This document shows, in pieces, positions 7,975 to 15,659 of a stretch of 32,742 nucleotides of DNA. The stretch comes from Muribaculaceae bacterium (GTDB lineage Bacteria; Bacteroidota; Bacteroidia; Bacteroidales; Muribaculaceae). Location of the stretch: NCBI GenBank assembly GCA_009775355.1, contig VSPN01000031.1, positions 1-32,742 of the forward strand. The letters are read 5' to 3'. The notes under the pieces are model-generated. The model searched no databases. It saw nothing but the letters and a program-made list of their open reading frames with translations, and was not told the DNA's origin. The position numbers and the translations under genes are program-made. Within the stretch, counting starts at the first letter, position 1, and every line of letters starts with the position of its first letter.

Positions 7975-10900
7975 TTAGTCTTTGTGTCTGTTGTATTGCT
8001 CAAGCTCGGAGGCGAGAGGAGAGTTGTCGGTGTCAGTCCATTTGAATGGAGTGATCTTCTCCTGAATGATCTGGAATGCCACGAACAGGGCAGGCACCAC
8101 AAGCACCTGAAGGATCATGCCGACAAGCATGCCGCCGATCGCTCCTGTACCAAGCGCGTTGTATCCGTTGGCTCCGGCTCCGGTTGCGAACATAAGTGGC
8201 AGAAGTCCGATGATCATGGCGAGCGAGGTCATGAGAATAGGACGCAGACGCGCTTTCGATCCGAGTATGGCGGCATTCACGATGCTGACTCCGGTTCTTC
8301 TTCTTTCGAGCGCGAACTCAACGATGAGGATGGCGTTCTTGGCAAGAAGACCTATGAGCATGATGAGTGCGATCTGAAGATAGATGTTGTTGTCGATTCC
8401 CATCAGGTGTGCGAAAATGAATGTACCCATGAGTCCGAACGGCACTGACAGGATGACGGCAAACGGTATGATATAACTTTCGTACTGTGCTGAAAGCAGC
8501 AGATATACGAACAGGAGCACAAGCCCGAATATGTATGCGGTCGATGAGCTGCTGCTTGTCGCCTCCTCTCTGGTCAGACCGGAATACTCATAGCCGTAGC
8601 CGATAGGTAGGGTCTGGGCCGCGACTTCCTCTATTGCCGCGATGGCCTGTCCTGATGACACTCCGGGAGAGGGGTTACCGGTCACAGAGATTGTAGTGAA
8701 CATGTTGAAGCGGTTGATCACGTCGGGACCGTAAACCCTCGTGAGTGTGACGAAATTGTCAATGGGTGCCATTCCCGAACCGTTGCGCACCTTGACGTTC
8801 TTAAGTGTCTCCGGAGACACTCTTGCCTCAGGACTGGCCTGCATCATGACACGGTAGAGTTTTCCGAATTTATTGAAATTGGAAACATACATACCGCCGT
8901 AGTAAGCCTGAAGAGTCTGGAGTATGACATTTTGTGTCAGACCAGCCTTCTTGATTTTGGCTACATCGAGCTCAACCATATACTGTGGGAAGGAGGGGTT
9001 GAATGTCGAGTATGCCATGGAGATCTCGGGGCGAGCGTTAAGGGCTGCGATAAATCCCTGATAGACCTTGAAGAACTGATTGATGTCTCCACCGGTTTTG
9101 TCCTGAAGTTTGACTTCAAAACCATTAGATACCGAATATCCGGATATCATGGGCGGCTGGAAGAACATGATTCGTCCGTCTTTGATTTCGGAGCATTTCT
9201 GCATGAGCTGTGCGAGAACGGCCTGCGAGCTTTCGGTTTTCTCGTCTCTTTCGTTCCATGGCTTGAGCTTTATGATGAACGATCCGTATGTGTTTCCTTG
9301 GCCTGCGACAAAACTGTATCCGGAAATCGCGTTTCTTATCGATATTGCAGGAATCGTGCCCGCTATGCTGTCAACCTTGTTCATGACAGACACAGTCCTT
9401 TCCATGGAGGTTGCCGGAGGCATGTCGACTACTCCCATTAGCGATCCAGTGTCTTCGTTGGGCACAAGCGACGTGGCAGTGACTGACATAAGCCATACGA
9501 GCAGCGCGATACTTGCGGCAACCACTGAGAAACCTGTTATCTTATGGTGTATGAACCAGCCTGCAAGCTTCGAATAGCCTTTGAGGATCTTGTCGAACAC
9601 GTTGTTGAAAGCATCGATGAAATTGCGCTGGAACATGCCGTAGACAGCGATCACCGCCACCGCGCATGCCACGGTGCTTTCTATTACGTTTTCGAATTCA
9701 TACCATCCGAGCACAAGGAATACAACTGCGGCCACAAGAAGCAGTGTGGTGACAAGCGGGGGGATGCTGAAACGGGTACGCTTCTTATATGCGTTGCCGA
9801 CAGCCTCTCCGGCAGCGGAGTATGCCTCTTTCATGCGGTCCGACAGCGGTGCAAGGGTGCCGTCGGCTTTGTGCGGTTTGAGGAATATGGCGCACAGTGC
9901 CGGAGTCAGTGTGAGCGCATTGACTGCCGAGAGAAATATCGCCATGGCCATGGTCAGACCGAACTGACGGTAGAACACGCCTGACGTTCCGCCCATGAAA
10001 GATACCGGAATAAACACAAGCATCATCACGAGCGTAATCGATACAAGTGCTCCTGCTATGTCGTTCATGGCATCTATCGACGCGACTTTGGCCGATTCAT
10101 AGCCTTCGTCAAGTTTGGCATGGACTGCCTCGACGACGACTATGGCGTCATCGACTACGATGGCTATGGCGAGCACGAGTGCGGATAGTGTCAGAAGGTT
10201 GATCGTGAACCCGAAGATATTCATCAGGAAGAAGGTGCCGATCAGCGCGACGGGAATCGCGATCATGGGGATAATGGTCGACCGGAAATCCTGAAGGAAC
10301 AGGAATACCACAAGGAACACAAGGGCAAACGCCTCGAGAAGTGTCTTTACAACCTCATGGATAGAGGCGAAAAGAAACTGGTTGACATCCATTGTAGTGA
10401 CAATCCTGAGTCCTTCTGGACACTCTTTCTGGAACTGGTCGAGCTGAGCCTGGATTTCATTCACCACCTGGGTTGCATTCGAACCTGCTGACTGCATCAC
10501 CATTGCCGCAACACCGATATTGCCGTTTGTGGTGGACTGGAATCCGTAAGTGAGGCGTCCGAGCTCGACGTCGGCCACATCTTTGAGTTTCAGCATTTCG
10601 CCTGAAGGAAGTGCCTTTATTATTATATCCTCGAACTCGCTTTCGTCAGACAGGCGTCCTTTATAGCGCATTGTGTACTGGAAAGCCTGGTTACCGTTTT
10701 CGCCGAACTGGCCGGGAGCCGCCTCGATGTTCTGCTCGGCAAGTGCAGCGGTGACATCTGTCGGCATGAGCCCGTATTGAGCCATGACATCCGGCTTGAG
10801 CCAGATGCGCATCGAATAGTCGGCTCCCATCACCATGGCGTCTCCTACGCCAGGCACGCGCTTGATGACAGGAATGATATTGATTGCCATGTAGTTTTCC

Positions 10901-11364
10901 ACAAACTCCTGGCTGTATTTATGGTCTTCGGTATACACATTGAACACCATAAGCATCGACGACTGACGCTTCTGTGTGGTGACTCCCACCTGATTGACCT
11001 CTGCAGGCAGAAAACTCGCTGCCTTTGCCACTCGGTTCTGTACGTCAACGGCCGCCATGTCGGGATCCATCCCTGACTTGAAGTATACACTGATCTCGGC
11101 TGAGCCGTTGTTTGATGCCGATGAGTACATGTAGTCCATGTTCTCGGCTCCGTTTATCTGCTCTTCGAGCGGCGCGATGACCGAATTCAGCACGGATTGC
11201 GCATTTGCACCCGTATATGTCGTGCTTACACGAATGGTAGGCGGCGCAATGTTGGGGTATTGCTCTACAGGCAAAGTCATCAGACCCAGTGCTCCGAAAA
11301 GCACGATAAAGATCGAGATGACCGTAGAGAGTACCGGTCGGTTGATAAATGTGGATAGTTTCAT
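7975..11364 (-). CDS. acrB: RND multidrug efflux pump, HAE1 family (AcrB type)
   Basis: This proton-driven inner-membrane transporter of 1129 residues expels drugs, bile salts and similar amphiphiles through a partner adaptor and channel. TM1 starts at FINRPVLSTVISIFIVLFGA. The porter domain contains VDVQNRV near 107-112 and PGVGDAMVMGADYSMRIWLKP near 171-191. The proton relay Asp pair in TM4 is present (VVDDAIVVVE, D405-D406), and the essential Lys in TM10 (GLLAKNAILIVEF) is K1009. The protein is about 80 residues longer than E. coli AcrB. The extra part lies between TM6 and TM7, roughly residues 500-580, and contains two added hydrophobic stretches (about 534-553 and 562-578). The adaptor gene ends 45 bp upstream and the channel gene starts 49 bp downstream. 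Confidence 0.95.
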   Translation of the reverse strand: MKLSTFINRPVLSTVISIFIVLFGALGLMTLPVEQYPNIAPPTIRVSTTYTGANAQSVLNSVIAPLEEQINGAENMDYMYSSASNNGSAEISVYFKSGMDPDMAAVDVQNRVAKAASFLPAEVNQVGVTTQKRQSSMLMVFNVYTEDHKYSQEFVENYMAINIIPVIKRVPGVGDAMVMGADYSMRIWLKPDVMAQYGLMPTDVTAALAEQNIEAAPGQFGENGNQAFQYTMRYKGRLSDESEFEDIIIKALPSGEMLKLKDVADVELGRLTYGFQSTTNGNIGVAAMVMQSAGSNATQVVNEIQAQLDQFQKECPEGLRIVTTMDVNQFLFASIHEVVKTLLEAFALVFLVVFLFLQDFRSTIIPMIAIPVALIGTFFLMNIFGFTINLLTLSALVLAIAIVVDDAIVVVEAVHAKLDEGYESAKVASIDAMNDIAGALVSITLVMMLVFIPVSFMGGTSGVFYRQFGLTMAMAIFLSAVNALTLTPALCAIFLKPHKADGTLAPLSDRMKEAYSAAGEAVGNAYKKRTRFSIPPLVTTLLLVAAVVFLVLGWYEFENVIESTVACAVAVIAVYGMFQRNFIDAFNNVFDKILKGYSKLAGWFIHHKITGFSVVAASIALLVWLMSVTATSLVPNEDTGSLMGVVDMPPATSMERTVSVMNKVDSIAGTIPAISIRNAISGYSFVAGQGNTYGSFIIKLKPWNERDEKTESSQAVLAQLMQKCSEIKDGRIMFFQPPMISGYSVSNGFEVKLQDKTGGDINQFFKVYQGFIAALNARPEISMAYSTFNPSFPQYMVELDVAKIKKAGLTQNVILQTLQAYYGGMYVSNFNKFGKLYRVMMQASPEARVSPETLKNVKVRNGSGMAPIDNFVTLTRVYGPDVINRFNMFTTISVTGNPSPGVSSGQAIAAIEEVAAQTLPIGYGYEYSGLTREEATSSSSSTAYIFGLVLLFVYLLLSAQYESYIIPFAVILSVPFGLMGTFIFAHLMGIDNNIYLQIALIMLIGLLAKNAILIVEFALERRRTGVSIVNAAILGSKARLRPILMTSLAMIIGLLPLMFATGAGANGYNALGTGAIGGMLVGMILQVLVVPALFVAFQIIQEKITPFKWTDTDNSPLASELEQYNRHKD

Positions 11365-11379
11365 ATTGGAATGTTGTCC

Positions 11380-11396
11380 GCCTTCTGCATGAAGGC
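11380..11396 (-). promoter_or_regulatory. Intercistronic hairpin between adaptor and pump genes
   Basis: A 6-bp stem (GCCTTC and GAAGGC) with loop TGCAT lies in the 45-bp gap between adaptor stop and pump start. No T run follows on the minus strand. It is weaker than the second hairpin of this operon at 7936-7963. Confidence 0.3.
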
Positions 11397-11409
11397 TGGG
11401 TGGATGTGC

Positions 11410-12531
11410 TTATTTCTTGGGTTTGATTGTCATGTCATCCTTGACTGTGATGCCGACGCCTTCGGTCACGATGCGCTCGCCTGGCTGGAGACCGCCGATG
11501 ACTATATAGTTCTGGCCGTCGTTTTCATCAGCAGTCTGTATGGCGCGTGATTTGACCTTGTTGCTGTCATTGACTACATATACGAATTTCATGTCCTGTA
11601 TTTCATATGTTGCGGCCTGAGGGATGACAATCGAATTCGAACGGCTGTGCGGAATCAGGACTTTGCCAGTATTGCCACTGTGAAGCATGCCCTCCGGATT
11701 AGGGAATATGGCCTTTGCCGCGGCACTGCCGGTCGACGAATCGATGACTCCCGAAATCGAAATGATCTTGCCGGGATACGGGTATTTCTCTCCGTTTGCA
11801 AGGACGAGTGTCACCTGCGGCATCAGTTTTATTGCTTCCTGCAGGGAACGTTTTCCGTTGTCGGTCAGCGAGAGCACCTCTTTCTCGTTCATTGAGAATG
11901 TAGCTCTCATGTCACTGTTGTTCGACAGCACTGTAAGAAGTGAAGACGGAGACACCAGTGAGCCTTCCCGGTAGTCTATGCTTCCTACTACTCCGGAGGC
12001 CGGTGCGGTGACCACAGAATATGACAGGCTCTTTCTTGCACTCGTCAGGTTAGCCATCGCCTGATTGTACTGGGCTTTTGCCGCGTTATAGGAGTCTACT
12101 GAGGTCTGGTATGCCGGCTGGCTTATTATGTTCTTGTCAAAGAGCAGCTTGTTGTTGTTCATGTTTGTCGTCGCAGTGTTGACGTTGGCCTGTGCCACGG
12201 CTACTGCAGCCTGTGCGGCGTCTACTGCGGCCTGAAGTGAGACCTGGTCTATCATGAAGAGGGTCTGTCCTTTCGAGACTTTCTGACCTTCCTCAACGCA
12301 GACTTTTGTCAGAAAACCCTGTATCTGGGGACGTATTTCAACGTCGTTCTCGCCTTCAAGTGTAGTCGGCATCCCGGACTGGAGGGTGGTGTTTTCTTCG
12401 GTTACGGTGAGAACCGCCAGTTCCGGAATCTGCTGCTGTTGCTGCTGACTCTGGTCTCCGTTGCATGAAGACATCATCATGACGATTGCCAGTGCAGGCA
12501 ACATCAGTCCATTCATTCTTTTGATAGTCAT
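11410..12531 (-). CDS. acrA: Periplasmic adaptor (membrane fusion protein) of the RND pump
   Basis: This lipid-anchored periplasmic adaptor of 373 residues bridges the AcrB-type pump and the TolC-type channel. The signal peptide ends in the lipobox MMMSSC with Cys23, followed by a short glutamine run at residues 29-34. The lipoyl/barrel-sandwich half motifs are visible (VEIRPQIQGFLTKVCVEEGQ with KVSKGQTLFMID, and later VVTAPASGVVGSIDYREGSL). They flank an alpha-helical hairpin of Ala/Gln-rich heptads at about 95-165. Beta-barrel and membrane-proximal domains follow, with the final GLQPGERIVTEGVGITVKDD. It is the first gene of a four-gene minus-strand operon. The best -7 box is at 12690-12697, implying a leader of about 150 nt. 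No regulator gene lies nearby. Confidence 0.93.
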   Translation of the reverse strand: MTIKRMNGLMLPALAIVMMMSSCNGDQSQQQQQQIPELAVLTVTEENTTLQSGMPTTLEGENDVEIRPQIQGFLTKVCVEEGQKVSKGQTLFMIDQVSLQAAVDAAQAAVAVAQANVNTATTNMNNNKLLFDKNIISQPAYQTSVDSYNAAKAQYNQAMANLTSARKSLSYSVVTAPASGVVGSIDYREGSLVSPSSLLTVLSNNSDMRATFSMNEKEVLSLTDNGKRSLQEAIKLMPQVTLVLANGEKYPYPGKIISISGVIDSSTGSAAAKAIFPNPEGMLHSGNTGKVLIPHSRSNSIVIPQAATYEIQDMKFVYVVNDSNKVKSRAIQTADENDGQNYIVIGGLQPGERIVTEGVGITVKDDMTIKPKK

Positions 12532-12794
12532 GAGCTGAATTTTTAAATGTATTGTTCTTGTTAGATATGTTTATATCTGTTTTGATTATAACACTCCCGA
12601 TATGCCGGAGGTTACAACTGATGCGGATTTATGACTCTGTTTGTTTACCTGTATATGATCCTTAGACGCTGAAATCCGGATTGAGTTTACAAATTTAATA
12701 ATAAAAATCCCGTTTCGGACTTCAAAAGCGTAAATAAGAACATAATTGCGTGTTTTGTAAAACTAAATTTCTGTTTTGAGTTTTCAATGCCGGC
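12532..12794. other. Non-coding gap between the efflux operon and ftsH
   Basis: No ORF of interest is seen. The gap holds the probable leader of the efflux operon, including a small hairpin (AGATAT at 12563-12568 with ATATCT at 12573-12578), and the promoter box at 12690-12697. The ftsH terminator begins at 12795. Confidence 0.5.
12690..12697 (-). promoter_or_regulatory. -7 box upstream of the efflux operon
   Basis: TAAATTTG on the minus strand lies 158 bp before the adaptor ATG. The nearest TTTG further upstream is about 25 bp away, longer than the usual 19-21 bp spacing. It would give a leader of about 150 nt. Confidence 0.45.
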
Positions 12795-12827
12795 AAAAAA
12801 TTTGCGGACAGGCATAGTCCGCAAATT
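12795..12827 (-). terminator. Terminator of rsfS-ftsH
   Basis: A perfect 11-bp stem (AATTTGCGGAC at 12799-12809 with GTCCGCAAATT at 12817-12827) has a 7-nt loop. The minus-strand product continues into a run of six T. The stem begins only 3 bp after the ftsH stop. Confidence 0.88.
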
Positions 12828-12830
12828 CCT

Positions 12831-14897
12831 TTATTGTCTGGTGAACGGAGGGGGAGTGCCGTCATCGTCAGGGGCGTCGTCAGCAGAATCATTGTTATCG
12901 GTCACTTCCGGTTTCACTCTGACTGAAGACTCTATCGCTCTGGTCTTTCTGTCGGCTTCCTCTTTTCTGTTTATCTCGATTATCTCGTCGGTGCGGGATT
13001 TCCATTGGCGCTTGCCGAGAATTTTCTCGACATCGTCATGGAATATCACCTCTTTTTCAACAAGAAGATCCCGTATCTGATTGTGTTGTGCGGCGTATTG
13101 TCGGAGTATCTCTTTGGCACGCTCATACTGTTCGTTCACAATCCTCTTCACCTCGGCGTCTATGGTTTTGGCCGTATCGTCGGAGTATGGTTTTGTAAAT
13201 CCCATTTCTTGACCTGTCGAGTCATTATAGTTCAGGTTGGGTAGCTTTTCGCTCATGCCGTATACGAGCACGAGTGAGCGTGCGATCTTGGTGCATTTCT
13301 CAAGGTCATCGCTCGCTCCGGTGCCGATCTGTCCGAGAAACAGGTCTTCGGCGGCTCGTCCGCCGAGAAGACCGCACATGGTGTCAAGGAGAGCCTGTGT
13401 CGGTATAATCTGTCGTTCCTCGGGAGCATACCAGGCTGCGCCGAGAGCGCGTCCGCGCGGCACAATGGTAACCTTGACGAGAGGATTGCCATATTTGGTC
13501 ATCCATGTGATGGTGGCATGGCCGGCTTCATGAGTGGCTATTGCAAGCTTCTCTTCGTCGGTTATTATACGCGATTTCTTCTCAAGACCACCGACTATCC
13601 TGTCGATCGCTTTCATGAAGTCGCTCCAGTCTACAGAGTCTTTGTTGTATCGTGCGGCGATCAGCGCGGCCTCGTTGCAGACGTTGGCTATGTCGGCGCC
13701 TGAGAAACCCTGTGTCTGGCGTGCCAGCTGCTCGACATCGAGCTTGCTGTTGCATTTGATGTTGCGAAGATGCACGTTGAATATCTCGACACGGTCTGAC
13801 AATTCCGGAAGATCCACATATATCTGGCGGTCGAAGCGACCGGGTCTGAGCAGAGCCTTGTCAAGCATGTCGGCGCGGTTGGTGGCGGCGAGACAGATGA
13901 CTCCGTTGTTCGACTGGAATCCGTCCATAGCGGTCAGCATCTGGTTGAGCGTGTTTTCGCGCTCGTCATTCGAACCCATGTTCGGATTGCGGCCACGGGC
14001 GCGGCCTACTGCATCGATCTCATCGATAAATACTATGCAAGGAGCTTTCTCCTTGGCCTGTTTGAACAGGTCTCTTACACGAGCTGCGCCTACACCTACA
14101 AACATCTCGACGAAGTCGGAGCCTGATACAGACAGGAAAGGCACGTCGGCCTCGCCTGCCACAGCCTTTGCAAGCAGAGTCTTTCCTGTTCCGGGAGGAC
14201 CTACGAGAAGGGCTCCCTTCGGAATTTTTGCACCAAGTTCGGTATATCTCTGCGGATTTTTCAGGAATTCGACTATCTCCTCAATCTCGACTTTGGCTTC
14301 TGCGAGACCGGCCACATCCTTGAAGGTGACGTTGGTGCCGTTGTTCTTGTCAAAGACAGTTGCCTTGGATTTGCCGACATTGAATATGCCGCCGGTGCCG
14401 CCGGCACCTCCCGACATGCGTTTGGACATGAACACCATGACGACTATTATAAGTATGATCGGGCCGAAATACCAGATCACCTTCATAAGGTCGCTCCCTT
14501 TCTCATAATTGACTTTAATCTCAGGTTTGCCTTCTGCCGACAGTTTGGCGTTCCAAATGTCGATCTTGTCCTGGATCTTGTCTGACGAGGGTATGGTGGT
14601 CTTGATCTTTTTGTCGCCTGTCATCTGGGGCGACATGTCGAAATGCTGGTTCTTGGCTCCCTGTTCGGTCAGGAATCCTTCTGCTGTGCCGTTCTGGGCA
14701 AAAACCATTATTTTATCCATGTCTCCGGCCAGAGCGGCTTTTTCGAAATCCGACCAGTTCACATCCTTGGTCTGCGAACCGTCCTGAAAATAATATAGAG
14801 CAAGCAGAGACAGGATGATAAGACCATACATCCAATACATGTTGAAAAGCGGCTTTCTGTCCTGATTTCTGTTTTTGCCTGGTTTTGGGAAATTCAT
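12831..14897 (-). CDS. ftsH: ATP-dependent zinc metalloprotease FtsH
   Basis: This membrane-anchored AAA+ protease of 688 residues degrades unassembled or damaged membrane proteins and short-lived regulators. The first TM segment is at about 22-37 and the second at about 140-157, with a periplasmic domain between. The AAA module has Walker A GPPGTGKT (233-240), Walker B IVFIDEID (288-294), the pore motif FVGVGA (266-271) and the second region of homology ATNRADMLDKALLRPGRFDR. The zinc site HEAGH is at 456-460. The C-terminal tail is long and Asp/Pro-rich (DDAPDDDGTPPP), which is common in Bacteroidota versions. It follows rsfS after 47 bp and is closed by a terminator right after its stop, so the two form one unit. 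Confidence 0.98.
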   Translation of the reverse strand: MNFPKPGKNRNQDRKPLFNMYWMYGLIILSLLALYYFQDGSQTKDVNWSDFEKAALAGDMDKIMVFAQNGTAEGFLTEQGAKNQHFDMSPQMTGDKKIKTTIPSSDKIQDKIDIWNAKLSAEGKPEIKVNYEKGSDLMKVIWYFGPIILIIVVMVFMSKRMSGGAGGTGGIFNVGKSKATVFDKNNGTNVTFKDVAGLAEAKVEIEEIVEFLKNPQRYTELGAKIPKGALLVGPPGTGKTLLAKAVAGEADVPFLSVSGSDFVEMFVGVGAARVRDLFKQAKEKAPCIVFIDEIDAVGRARGRNPNMGSNDERENTLNQMLTAMDGFQSNNGVICLAATNRADMLDKALLRPGRFDRQIYVDLPELSDRVEIFNVHLRNIKCNSKLDVEQLARQTQGFSGADIANVCNEAALIAARYNKDSVDWSDFMKAIDRIVGGLEKKSRIITDEEKLAIATHEAGHATITWMTKYGNPLVKVTIVPRGRALGAAWYAPEERQIIPTQALLDTMCGLLGGRAAEDLFLGQIGTGASDDLEKCTKIARSLVLVYGMSEKLPNLNYNDSTGQEMGFTKPYSDDTAKTIDAEVKRIVNEQYERAKEILRQYAAQHNQIRDLLVEKEVIFHDDVEKILGKRQWKSRTDEIIEINRKEEADRKTRAIESSVRVKPEVTDNNDSADDAPDDDGTPPPFTRQ

Positions 14898-14944
14898 ATA
14901 GCTAAGTTGTGTTGGGTGTTTATTTTTTTACAACGAGGCGAGAC

Positions 14945-15340
14945 TCAGTCAAGGTCGGGGAGCGCGGAGAGGCTTGCGTCACTCCAGAGATCCTCTATGT
15001 TGTAGAATTCCCTTGTATCGGGCAGAAATACATGAACCATCAAGTCACCGTAATCAATCACAATCCACTGGGAGTTCCTGTAACCGTCGTAGTTATATGG
15101 CTTTATGCCGTGATGCTCACGCACTTCCTCGCGGATATTGTCGGCTATCGAAGACACCTGCGATGTGGAGTTGCCCTGACAGATTATGAATTCTCTGGCC
15201 GGGGCTGTCTCAAGCCCGCAGAAATCGATTTTAGTGATTTTTGTCCCTTTGCGATTCCTGATAGCTTCGATGACGGCCTCTTCTATTGAAAAGCGGTCCT
15301 GTTCTGATGTTCCCTTTGTTCCGTTTGTCAGGTTTGTCAT
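14945..15340 (-). CDS. rsfS: Ribosomal silencing factor RsfS
   Basis: RsfS binds ribosomal protein L14 (uL14) and blocks subunit joining when nutrients are scarce. The 131-residue protein shows the Oligomerisation/RsfS core: AIRNRKGTKITKIDF, EFIICQGNSTSQVSSIADNI, then SQWIVIDYGDLMVHVFLPDT followed by REFYNIEDLW, all highly conserved in the family. The length is usual apart from a short polar N-terminal extension (about 1-15). It precedes ftsH by 47 bp, a likely operon. Two TAAATTTG boxes on the same strand lie about 122 and 175 bp upstream of the ATG, so the leader may be long. Confidence 0.95.
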   Translation of the reverse strand: MTNLTNGTKGTSEQDRFSIEEAVIEAIRNRKGTKITKIDFCGLETAPAREFIICQGNSTSQVSSIADNIREEVREHHGIKPYNYDGYRNSQWIVIDYGDLMVHVFLPDTREFYNIEDLWSDASLSALPDLD

Positions 15341-15461
15341 ACTGTTGTTGATAATGTCTGAATCATGATTCGAAGAAGATAAATTCGGTGTCAGGTATCT
15401 GTGACGGATGCCGGAAATTTGCGAAAATATTCCTCTCCATGAACCATAACAATTATTACGC

Positions 15462-15469
15462 CAAATTTA
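15462..15469 (-). promoter_or_regulatory. -7 box, proximal, of rsfS-ftsH
   Basis: Exact TAAATTTG on the minus strand, 121 bp before the rsfS ATG. No clear -33 partner. Confidence 0.45.
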
Positions 15470-15514
15470 TCATCGTCATATCTGCTTTTATGGGTGCAGA
15501 TTCCGATTATTTTG

Positions 15515-15522
15515 CAAATTTA
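15515..15522 (-). promoter_or_regulatory. -7 box, distal, of rsfS-ftsH
   Basis: A second exact TAAATTTG on the minus strand, 174 bp before the rsfS ATG. Either box or both may be used. Confidence 0.4.
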
Positions 15523-15572
15523 ACAATTTGGTTTCAATCTGAACTGTTATTTTTTTCTAAAATTGAAGTCTT

Positions 15573-15598
15573 CATGCATCTGAAGCATGCATCTGAAG
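15573..15598 (+). repeat. Tandem 13-bp repeat upstream of the TonB-dependent receptor
   Basis: CATGCATCTGAAG occurs twice head to tail with no gap, ending 61 bp before the receptor ATG. Each unit contains the palindrome ATGCAT, and TTCA/TGAA half-sites occur around it. It could be an operator or a replication-slippage product. Confidence 0.6.
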
Positions 15599-15659
15599 TG
15601 CATAATGAGTCGTAAACACACGAAAATAATAATGGAGTCTCCGCCGCGTTTTTATTTTG

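Larger units (their letters stand above)
15341..15659. other. Divergent non-coding region between rsfS and the TonB-dependent receptor
   Basis: It holds two minus-strand -7 boxes (15462-15469 and 15515-15522) for rsfS and a 13-bp tandem repeat (15573-15598) on the receptor side. No exact -7 box is seen for the receptor. A GTG-started 75-codon frame across the region overlaps the promoters and looks spurious. Confidence 0.5.

Noticed and set aside
7926..8102. N-terminal extension of the efflux channel gene
   Set aside because: It overlaps the pump gene by 128 bp and would precede the lipoprotein signal with 59 polar residues.
13534..14508. 324-codon plus-strand frame opposite ftsH
   Set aside because: It lies fully inside ftsH on the other strand, has Ser/Arg-rich low-meaning sequence and no promoter. 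It is a shadow of a conserved gene.
15388..15615. GTG-started 75-codon frame between rsfS and the TonB-dependent receptor
   Set aside because: It covers two opposite-strand promoter boxes and the tandem repeat, and shows no domain or codon bias.
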